Shown: positions 16,370 to 24,900 of the stretch, piece by piece
How positions within the stretch are numbered: the stretch's first letter is position 1
How the letters are laid out: every line of letters begins with the position of its first letter
From: a virus
IMG/VR virus record: IMGVR_UViG_3300025767_000086
Coordinates: 1-30,263 of that record
Length of the DNA: 30,263 nt
Reading direction: 5' to 3' (one strand)
Made by a program: the position numbers and the translations under genes
The notes under the pieces: model-generated
Seen by the model: only the letters and a program-made list of their open reading frames with translations
What the model was told of the DNA's origin: nothing
Databases searched by the model: none

Positions 16370-19300
16370 TTATCCAAATATTAATACTTTTTCAATTGCA
16401 ATATCTTCTGCATCAGCAAAACTAATACCACCACTTGATCCTGCAACTGATACCCAATTAGTACCATCAAATAATTCGACCCTTTCATCTACAGTATGAT
16501 ATCTAATCATACCTGCACTTGATACAGGAGGTCTGTTAGTGTCGTCACCAATTGGTAACACGATTCCAGCTGTACCTCCGATTTCTACATATCCAGTTCC
16601 AGTACTTTGAAGTAATGTATTACTGCCAGAAACTGTATTTAAAATTACATTGTCTTTGATTGCAATGTTATCTAAAACTACTCTGCCAGTTCCATTAGCA
16701 CTTAGTACTAAGTCTGTGTCTGCTGTAATAGTACTTATCACATTTCCGTCAAGCTGTATATTATCTACTAATACCTTAGGTGCCGATAGTCGCTGCGAAG
16801 TAATATCAACAACAGTAGCATCTTCTATAATAAACCTAATAGTATTATCATTAGCACCTTCAGTTAATTCAGCTGTTACTCGTGTATTACCGTCTTGATC
16901 TTGAACTCCTTTTAGATTAATCCATCCAGTGTTGTTGTATCCTTCAAATCTTTCTAATTCAGTATTATATCTAATTTGTCCAGCTGCAGGAGTTGGACGT
17001 TCGCTTGTATTGCCTTTAGGAAGAACTAATGATCCAGTGCCAATAATATTTACTGTACCACTGCCTGGTTGCAAAATTAAATTGCTAGTAGATGTAATAG
17101 TACTATCATTAATTGAAATATCATCAATAATAATACTACCGGTTCCTGCAGAACGTAGTTCTAGATTACTATTTGATATAGTTGTTGTAATAAAATTATC
17201 ATCGATTAAAATATCACCGGTTGTAAAATTGTTAGCTTGTATAGTACCAATACTATCAATATTACCAACATTTAATGTACCATTAACGGTTAAATTATTA
17301 GATATAATAACATTATTATTAGGAATTAATATATTTCCTGTGCCATTTGCACGTAGTTCTAAATTTGTATTACTTGTAGTTGTTGTAATAAAATTATCAT
17401 CAACTAATATTTCTTCAAATTGGAATGCTCCACTTACATCTAAATTACCAAGTACATTTAAGTTACCAGTAATAGTAGTGTTACCTGTTTGGTTATAATT
17501 GCCTACATGAGTAACAGTTCCAGTAATATTTGTATTTGCAAGTACTGTGTTACCGTTAACTGTTAGCGCCTGTGTTATATCAACATTGTTACTAGGAATA
17601 ATTATTTTTCCAGATCCGTTTGCTCGCAAATCTAAATTAGTGTCTACTGATATTGTTTCAATAACGTTGTTATCAATAAGTATAGTATTATTCGTAAAGC
17701 TATCAGCTGTTATTACTCCTGTGCTAGTAATATCAACAGTAGTTGTTATTCCATTAATAGTAAGATCGTTATTTATTACAACATTATTATTAGGAATTAA
17801 TATATTTCCTGTGCCATTTGCACGTAGTTCTAAATTTGTATTACTTGTAGTTGTTGTAATAAAATTATCATCAACTAATATTTCTTCAAATTGTGCCGAT
17901 GCGTTAACTAGTAAATCTTGCAATACACTTATATCACCAATTACAGTAGTATTGCCTGTTTGATTTAATGAGCCATTAATTGTTATAGTTCCAGTAATAT
18001 TTGTATTTGCAAGAATAGACGTGCCATCAACAGTTAAATTATTGTTAATTTGTACATTATTGTTAGGAATTAATATCTCACCTGTGCCACTCGCTCGCAA
18101 TTCTAAATCAGCATTTGAGTCAATAGTTTCGATATAGTTGTCTCTAATTACAATTCCGTCAATATTTGCTTGATTAGTCCAAATGTTATTCCATCGTTTA
18201 CTAGGAACACCTAAACTATAAGTACTATTTAAATTTGGAACAAGGTCGCTATCAATTCCTGCTATAATCTGAATCGTGTCACTTACTTCGTTACCAATTG
18301 TAATATTTCCACCAATAGTAACATTGCCGGTTACATCTAAGTCTCCTGTAATATTTACATTGTTCAATAAATCAATCTGATCATTTGCTGAACTAAAGTT
18401 AATATTTCCACTTAAACTTTCAATAGTGTTTCCACTAATACGCAAATTACCAGTATCAATTTTTTCGCCGTTTATAACTGTATTATTGCCGCCTGTTGTA
18501 AGTGTTACTCCGTTTGTTATGTCAATGTTTAAATTACTTGCAGTAAAACTTACACTGCCATCTTCTTGATTAACATAAAACAATTCGCCAACTCTAAAGT
18601 CACCTTTGTGATCAACTGTGTTGTATCGAACTTGTGCTCCATTTAATTCAACTACTTCGTTAGCTTGTATAACAGTTGTTGGATCGTTGGTTATTTCTTT
18701 TCCGTTTCCAACATACGCTAAGTTATGTCCAATAGCATAGATAATAACTCCTGCGCCATCTCCGACTAATCCGTAGTTACCATAAACACTAGCACTACCA
18801 ATCATTCGTATTTCTGCGCCAAAATCTTTTAGATCATAGTTTAATATTGTTGTTGCTGTGCCTGTACCGCTAAATGTAATAGTTGCCGGAGTAGTATCAA
18901 ACCCGATTAAATTTTCATTTTTTCCATCTATAACAAGAATATCACCATTTATAACACTTTCAATATTTAATGGCCCAACTACTGTTGAACTATCACTTGA
19001 TGTAAATGTTACTGTCTGGCCAGCAGCCGGTGCTGTGCCTAATAATCCTCCAAGACGTATGCGAGTCTTACCTGCACCATACTTACCATCATTGCTATCA
19101 TATGCATGAAAACTTCTATTAGCAAAGTAAGTAAATGAATTTAGCCATTCAATGCGCACACCGTTTGTTGCTACAATCCCGTCTACTCCGGGAACAATAA
19201 ATGTTGCACTATGGAACAGCATACTTGCTTCTTTACTAGCAGCAGTTGCATAGGCGCCATCTATGTATGCACCTTTACCTGCATCGCCTGCATTAAACCC

Positions 19301-21796
19301 TCTTGGGTCTTCAACAGTAGTTGTACTACCTGAAGTAATTACAGTAACATTTCTTATGTAAGGACTGCGTGAAGTTACTGTATAATCTGTTGCAAAGCGA
19401 AATGCATAACCGTTATCAGGAAATGTTCTATTGCCGCCATTACAGCTAAATGTAAGATTTGATATGAATACATTGTTGCCTACTGTTGACAATCCACCTG
19501 TATGATATATTTCTATTACTCCGGTAGTTTCGTTGTAGCCTGCTCCTGTAATTGGATACTCTATATCGTCGATTGATATAGTTCCGCCACTAACATAACT
19601 GTGAGGCTGTGCTGTTATACCTACGTTAACCGTAGTATTACTTGTGCCTCCAGGTTTATTAAAAAAGTATGCTCTGCCAGTCCTGTTGGCATCGCCAAGA
19701 GCACCTGATATTATATAATCTCCTGATATTGCCACTGAACTGCCGAAGTAATCGTTCGTATCGACGTTACTAGATATTATTTTTTCTTGTAGAGTCCAAG
19801 TACTGCCGTTTGTAGTAAACACATAAGCACTGCCTGCTCTGCTACCAGCACCGTACTCATCTTCAAGAGCACCGATAACAACAGTGTCACCACTTATTGC
19901 CACTGAAGTGCCGAATTGGTCCTCAGCATGAGCGTCACTGGCTGTGAGTTTTTGCTGTTGAGTCCAAGTGCTGCCACTTCTAGTAAACACATAAGCACTA
20001 CCTGACTCAGTATTGTCTCCCCTTGCACCAATAACAACAGTGTCACTACTTATTGCCACTGAAGTGCCGAAGAAATCGCTAAACGTGCCGTCACTGGCTG
20101 TGAGTTTTTGTTGTTCAGTCCAGGTGCTGCCACTTCTAGTAAACACATAAGCACTACCTGAGTCATTGGCTGGGGCATTGTCTAGATACGCACCAATAAC
20201 AACAGTGTCACCACTTATTGCCGTCGAGACGCCGAATAAATCGAGATTAGCAGCGTCACTGGCTGTGAGTTTTTGTTGTTCAGTCCAGGTGCTGCCACTT
20301 CTAGTAAACACATAAGCACTACCTGAGCTACTGCCAACGTTATCATCACCTTGAGCACCAATTACAACCGTATCGCCGTCTATAGAGACGCTATAGCCAA
20401 AATTATCATATTCAGAACCATCACTAGCTGTGAGCTTTTGCTGTTCAGTCCAGGTGCTGCCACTTCTAGTAAACACATAAGCACTACCTGCTTCGCCACC
20501 AACAGGATATTCAGGAGCGCCTACTATAGCAGTGTCACCACTTATTGCTACTGAAGTGCCGAAGTAATTGAGAGTAGCAGCGTCACTGGCTGTGAGCTTT
20601 TGCTGTTCAGTCCAAGTTCCACCAGTACGTGTAAAAATATTTGCACTACCGGAGTTACTACCATCGTCACCATCTCTACGAGCGCCTACTATAGCAGTGT
20701 CACCACTTATTGCTACTGACCCGCCAAATTCGTCCAAGAAGGATGTAGTGCTGGACACAACATTTTGCTGTTCATTCCAAATAGGACTAGCACCTGCCGC
20801 AGTAACTTCATAAAAATTACCGCCACTTTGAAATCCAGTAATCATCAAGTCTTCAACTGTTGTTTCACCGTTAAGTAAAAATGCATCGTTGTAACGTGTT
20901 GCTGTTGTAGGACGAACAGTTACACTACGTAAACTTGAACCTTTAACTGTAACACCTACCGGAATTGTTAATGGAAATGCTTCTGTGTACTCCCCCGGAT
21001 TAATAAAAACAGTATCGCCTGCTGTTGCCGCACTTAATGCCTGTGTTATTGTAGCATACGGGTCTTGTATGTGATTACCGGTGTTAGAATCGTTGCCGTT
21101 TTCAGCAACATAATAGCTATTACCATTGCGAAATGTTAGATCAATGCCGTCAACTTCTAATGCTGTAGAGTTGATACTAGTTGCTACTAGATTGTTAACC
21201 CAAATATCATTCCATTCTTTACCGCCAGTATCAGGATTAGATCCCAGTGTATATGTATTATTAGTATCTGGAATAATATTACTTGCAACTTCAGCATTAA
21301 ATATAACATTATCAGTGTCTGCATCGCCAAGGGTGATATTTCCGTCTGCTGTAATATTGCCAGTGGCATGGATATCACCTTGAACATCCATATTACTATA
21401 AACTTCAACTACACCAGTTCCGTTTGGTCTAAATTCTAAATTAGCATTTGAATCGTTTGTACTAATGACATTGCCTTCAATATCAATACTGTCGATTCTT
21501 GCTTTATTTTGGTATACAACATTATCGAATGTACCTAGATTTAAATAGGGCTGTGTTGAACTAATAGTATTACCTACAATAGTAACATTGCCGAGATCAG
21601 CCTGCGTGTCCACTAGTAAATTTGTTGTTTTTGTTGTACCGGAAACTTCTAATTCGTGTGTAGGGGTTGTTGTTTTGATACCGATGCGCTGAGAAGTTAC
21701 ATCTAGATATAATAAGTCTGTCTCAAAAGCTAAATCAATTCCATTACGAATAAGATTCGACTTTAAGAGCGGACCGGATATGCGACCAACAGCCAT
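16370..21796 (-). CDS. Giant tail fibre C with inserted FG-GAP beta-propeller (1808 aa)
   Basis: The N-terminus MAVGRISGPLLKSNLIRNGI is shared with fibre D. A beta-helix start is at about 226-254 (YYVAENGNDSNTGNHIQDPY). An in-frame insert at about 330-795 carries seven FG-x-S-V-A-I-S-G-D-T-V-V-I-G-A repeats followed by GSAYVFTRSGSTWTEQQKL, then a small H-S-Y-V-S-G-G-T module. The beta-helix resumes with GYAFRFA and RSPYIRNVTVIT. A second insert lies near 905-988. DHKGDFRVGELF is at about 1061-1074. The rest is built of (V/I)-D-x-N-x-I-x-T...L-E-L-R-A-N-G-T-G...I-P-N-N repeats and two P-x-G-x-x-x-x-R-P...R-Y-(N/H)-T modules, ending AIEKVLIFG. AAGGAG precedes the ATG. It is a virion fibre by module content, and the propeller is a likely binding head. 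The ligand is unknown. Confidence 0.88.
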   Translation of the reverse strand: MAVGRISGPLLKSNLIRNGIDLAFETDLLYLDVTSQRIGIKTTTPTHELEVSGTTKTTNLLVDTQADLGNVTIVGNTISSTQPYLNLGTFDNVVYQNKARIDSIDIEGNVISTNDSNANLEFRPNGTGVVEVYSNMDVQGDIHATGNITADGNITLGDADTDNVIFNAEVASNIIPDTNNTYTLGSNPDTGGKEWNDIWVNNLVATSINSTALEVDGIDLTFRNGNSYYVAENGNDSNTGNHIQDPYATITQALSAATAGDTVFINPGEYTEAFPLTIPVGVTVKGSSLRSVTVRPTTATRYNDAFLLNGETTVEDLMITGFQSGGNFYEVTAAGASPIWNEQQNVVSSTTSFLDEFGGSVAISGDTAIVGARRDGDDGSNSGSANIFTRTGGTWTEQQKLTASDAATLNYFGTSVAISGDTAIVGAPEYPVGGEAGSAYVFTRSGSTWTEQQKLTASDGSEYDNFGYSVSIDGDTVVIGAQGDDNVGSSSGSAYVFTRSGSTWTEQQKLTASDAANLDLFGVSTAISGDTVVIGAYLDNAPANDSGSAYVFTRSGSTWTEQQKLTASDGTFSDFFGTSVAISSDTVVIGARGDNTESGSAYVFTRSGSTWTQQQKLTASDAHAEDQFGTSVAISGDTVVIGALEDEYGAGSRAGSAYVFTTNGSTWTLQEKIISSNVDTNDYFGSSVAISGDYIISGALGDANRTGRAYFFNKPGGTSNTTVNVGITAQPHSYVSGGTISIDDIEYPITGAGYNETTGVIEIYHTGGLSTVGNNVFISNLTFSCNGGNRTFPDNGYAFRFATDYTVTSRSPYIRNVTVITSGSTTTVEDPRGFNAGDAGKGAYIDGAYATAASKEASMLFHSATFIVPGVDGIVATNGVRIEWLNSFTYFANRSFHAYDSNDGKYGAGKTRIRLGGLLGTAPAAGQTVTFTSSDSSTVVGPLNIESVINGDILVIDGKNENLIGFDTTPATITFSGTGTATTILNYDLKDFGAEIRMIGSASVYGNYGLVGDGAGVIIYAIGHNLAYVGNGKEITNDPTTVIQANEVVELNGAQVRYNTVDHKGDFRVGELFYVNQEDGSVSFTASNLNIDITNGVTLTTGGNNTVINGEKIDTGNLRISGNTIESLSGNINFSSANDQIDLLNNVNITGDLDVTGNVTIGGNITIGNEVSDTIQIIAGIDSDLVPNLNSTYSLGVPSKRWNNIWTNQANIDGIVIRDNYIETIDSNADLELRASGTGEILIPNNNVQINNNLTVDGTSILANTNITGTITINGSLNQTGNTTVIGDISVLQDLLVNASAQFEEILVDDNFITTTTSNTNLELRANGTGNILIPNNNVVINNDLTINGITTTVDITSTGVITADSFTNNTILIDNNVIETISVDTNLDLRANGSGKIIIPSNNVDITQALTVNGNTVLANTNITGTVTHVGNYNQTGNTTITGNLNVLGNLDVSGAFQFEEILVDDNFITTTTSNTNLELRANGTGNILIPNNNVIISNNLTVNGTLNVGNIDSIGTIQANNFTTGDILIDDNFITTTISNSNLELRSAGTGSIIIDDISINDSTITSTSNLILQPGSGTVNIIGTGSLVLPKGNTSERPTPAAGQIRYNTELERFEGYNNTGWINLKGVQDQDGNTRVTAELTEGANDNTIRFIIEDATVVDITSQRLSAPKVLVDNIQLDGNVISTITADTDLVLSANGTGRVVLDNIAIKDNVILNTVSGSNTLLQSTGTGYVEIGGTAGIVLPIGDDTNRPPVSSAGMIRYHTVDERVELFDGTNWVSVAGSSGGISFADAEDIAIEKVLIFG
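17309..17422. repeat. Exact 114-bp direct repeat, copy 1 (within fibre C)
   Basis: This block is identical base for base to 17780-17893, 471 bases (157 codons) away. It encodes part of the FEEILVDDNFITTTTSN...ANGTG fibre repeat. Sequence outside the exact block, such as the CAGTAATATTTGTATTTGCA stretch near 17521 and 17992, keeps the same 471-base offset but has diverged elsewhere. Confidence 0.9.
17780..17893. repeat. Exact 114-bp direct repeat, copy 2 (within fibre C)
   Basis: Second copy of the block at 17309-17422, in the same orientation and reading frame. With the surrounding weaker similarity it marks a tandem duplication with a 157-residue period. Confidence 0.9.
19412..20809 (-). 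other. In-frame insertion in fibre C carrying a seven-bladed FG-GAP propeller
   Basis: The flanks NFY (before) and GYAFRFA (after) are only seven residues apart in fibre D, but 466 residues apart here. The insert opens with an orphan strand (PIWNEQQNVVSS) that matches the outer strand of each blade (TWTEQQKLTAS), as expected for circular closure. It continues with seven blades (to about 19650) and ends with a HSYVSGGTI module. Confidence 0.85.
19793..20640. repeat. Tandem coding repeats of about 156-165 bp (propeller blades)
   Basis: A nearly identical block recurs near 19955, 20110, 20275, 20440 and, more diverged, 19795 and 20600; it includes GTGCTGCCACTTCTAGTAAA and CACATAAGCACTACCTGA on the plus strand. 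The blocks encode the YVFTRSGSTWTEQQKLTASD strand of successive FG-GAP blades. High DNA identity between blades points to recent duplication or gene conversion. Confidence 0.85.
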
Positions 21797-21864
21797 ATTC
21801 TCTCCTTAACACGGGGATCCTGTCCCACCAACTACCTTACATTGCGAGTTGACCACAGTTTGAT

Positions 21865-21893
21865 TGTACAAAACATTAGTCGCGTTCTGTACA
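21865..21893 (-). other. Hairpin at the predicted 5' end of the fibre C transcript
   Basis: TGTACAAAAC and GTTCTGTACA can pair over ten positions with one mismatch around a nine-base loop. The hairpin begins about 5 bases after the GATAAATA box, which would place it at or near the 5' terminus of the mRNA. It is not followed by a T-run on the transcribed strand, so it is unlikely to be a terminator. Confidence 0.5.
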
Positions 21894-21897
21894 TTAG

Positions 21898-21905
21898 TAT
21901 TTATC
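21898..21905 (-). promoter_or_regulatory. Late promoter candidate (GATAAATA) for giant fibre C
   Basis: The octamer lies in the 131-base gap between fibre D and fibre C, the only sizeable gap in the fibre locus. It would give an unusually long leader of about 95 nt with the hairpin at 21865-21893 and AAGGAG just before the ATG. Confidence 0.65.
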
Positions 21906-21927
21906 GTTTATTAAGAAAAGGAATGGG

Positions 21928-24900
21928 TTAACCGTAAATTAACGATTGTTGTATACTAAGATCTTCCATAACGTTTGATGAAATACTTTCAGATAGCCCA
22001 GCACTTGGTATCCACTTTGTTCCGTCATATGTTTCTAATACATCAGTATCGCTATTATGCCTAGTTAGACCAATTTGAGGTGCTGAAGGTCGTTCGGCTG
22101 TTGTGCCAGATGGAAATCTAACAGCATAATTACTATCAAACACTACAAGATGGGTACCAGTTCCGTTAAATTTAAAATTCTCATTTGTGCCGTTTGTATT
22201 AGTAATTATATTTCCATTAAATTTAAAATCATCAATAAGTGTATTTCTAGTGCTTGAGACTTCTAAATCTGCATTACTGACATTAGTTAAAATAGTATTT
22301 GAATTTATTAATATATCGTCAACTTGTAAGCTAGATAATTCAATTCCGTTAGAGTTAACTACTCCTACCTGTGCATTGTTAATTTGAAATGCTATAGTAT
22401 TGTTTGTTGGATGTGCTGTTAGACTTGTACGTCTATCATTAGAATATACTCCGCCAAATGATATAACATCATTACTTGTTGCTTCAAAAACATTATCAAA
22501 GGTATTAAATCGTATATCGCCGAGGTTAAGCGATCTTTCTGGTATTGTCCCAGTTGGGATTTTTAATGCTAGAGTACCTAATATAGTTAAGTTATTAGTA
22601 ACATTAAAAGTTATATCGTCTGATACTGTTTGTAGTACATTATCTTTAATGTGTATATCTTGTAAACCTACATACCCTGTACCACTTGCTCGTAGTTCTA
22701 AATTACTATTACTGTTTGTAGTACGTATAATATTATCAAAAATTTCTATGTCACTTGAACTGTTTAAATTTTCTATAGCAAAGGTATTATCAATATTAAT
22801 AGTTGGTGCATTTAAAGTACCAACAGTTAAATCATTAGATATCCCAGTGTTACTATTAGTAATTAATATATTTCCTGCGTTGTTAGCACGTAATTCTAAA
22901 TCAGTATTACTTGTAGTTGTAGTAATAACGTTACCGTCAATATTAATTTCTTCAAACTGTGTTTGGCTATTTACATCTAAGTCACTAGTAATTGTAAGAT
23001 CAATAGTACTATAATTTCCTGTTTGGGGTCTATTACCAACGTGTGTTACTATACCTGTAATATTAATGTCTTGTAGATCTGTGTTGTTACTAACTGTTAA
23101 GTTGTTACTTATTTGTACATCATTACTAGGAATAATAATTTTTCCACTAGCACGTAATTCTAAATCAGCATTTGAAATATCTGTAGTGATTACATTTGCA
23201 TTAATGTTAATAGTATTATTATCAAATGTAGATGCTTCGACTTGCTGAGCAACATTTATATCTGATGTAAGTGAAGATCCTTGAATATTAAAATCATTAT
23301 TTATAATAACATCTTGATTAGGTATTAGAACAATTCCAGTACTATTAGCACGTAATTCTAAATCAGTATTACTTGTAGTTGTAGTAATAACGTTACCGTC
23401 AATGTTAATTTCTTCAAACTGTACTTGTGATCCAACTGTTAAATTTTGGACTGTTAAATTAGTAGTACTATAATTTCCTGTTTGATTTCTATTACCAACG
23501 TGTGTTAATATACCTGTAATATTAATGTCTTGTAGATCTGTGTTATTACTAACTGTTAAATTATTGCCTGCACGAGTATTATTATTAGGAATTAATATCT
23601 CATTTGTGCCGCTTGCTTGCAATTCTAAATCAGCATTTGATACTGTAGTAGTAAGATAATTTTCTGTAAATTTAATATCAGCTAAATTTGCACGGTTAGT
23701 GTTAGTAAATAACCATTCTTTAGCAGCAGATCCTAAATTAAAAGTACTATCTTGATTTGGATTAATATTTTGATCAAAGTTAACATTAAAGTCAACTATA
23801 TCAGTAGATTGATTTCCTAGTAAATTAAGATCACCACTGAAACTTAAATCACCACTGATGTCTAAATCTTTATGTATATTAGTACTGTTTAAGTTTATTA
23901 GTCCACTTGCTGATATAATATTAATATCGCCCAATGTAGATAAAATAGTATTATTAGCAAGCCGTAAACTTCCAGTTTCAATTTTTTCACCGTCAATTAA
24001 TGTAATTTTGCCGTTAACGTCTTTAACAGTTAATCCATTTAATGCATCAACTTGTGCTTCAGTAATAACTAAACTTGTTTCACCTGTTTCTTGGTTAACA
24101 AAAAATTGTTCGCCAACTCTAAAATTACCATTATGGTCTGTTGTTTGATAATAAACTTTTCCGTTATTTAATTCTGTAATTTCTTGGCTTTGTATTACTC
24201 TACTAGTATCGTTATCTAAAAATTTACCTGTACCTATATAAGCTAAATTATGTTGAATTAAGTACATTAAACAATCAACGCCGTCGGCTACTGCGCCGTA
24301 ATTGCCATAAACATTTGCTGAGCCAATTGAGCGTATCTCTGCACCAAATTGTGTTGTTGACCCGTCTGAGCTTAAATGACCTGTCGATCCTCTTACTGCA
24401 TACATTCCTCTATTAGCAAAGTATGTAAAACTATTAAGCCATTCTACTCTAACACCGTTAGTCGTCGTAAGTGCATCTACTCCGGGAGTAATAAACGTTA
24501 CGCTATGGAATAACATACTTGCTTCGTTACTTGCACTGTTTACGCTTGCGCCATCAACTAACGCACCTTTACCTGCATCACCACTAGCAAATCCTCTTGG
24601 ATCACTAACACTTGTGGTTGTACCTTGTGTAATAACTGTTACGTTTTGTATATATGGACTTCTAGTACTTACAACAGTATTTGGTGCAAATCTAAATGCG
24701 TACCCGGTGTTTGTTCCACTGTTGTAATAAAAGTTTTTAATTGTTAAGTTTTGTACAGTTGATTCGCCATTAAGTAAAAACACATCATTACTTTGTGTAC
24801 TAGTATCTGGAGTAATGATTGTATTACGTGTATCATCGCCCATTACTGTAACATTACTAGGCACTGTTAACGGCAATTCTTCTTGATATTCTCCTGCGGA

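Noticed and set aside
19793-20640. Regularly spaced near-identical repeats suggesting a CRISPR array
   Set aside because: The repeats are about 50-100 bases with a 156-165 base period, stay in frame and encode FG-GAP blades. There are no cas genes and the units are not CRISPR-sized.
21187-21408. Minus-strand open frame of 73 aa
   Set aside because: It lies out of frame inside fibre C and has no family pattern or ribosome site.
22400-23014. Plus-strand open frame of 204 aa
   Set aside because: It lies antisense to the repeat region of fibre D. Its composition mirrors the repeats on the other strand and there is no supporting signal.
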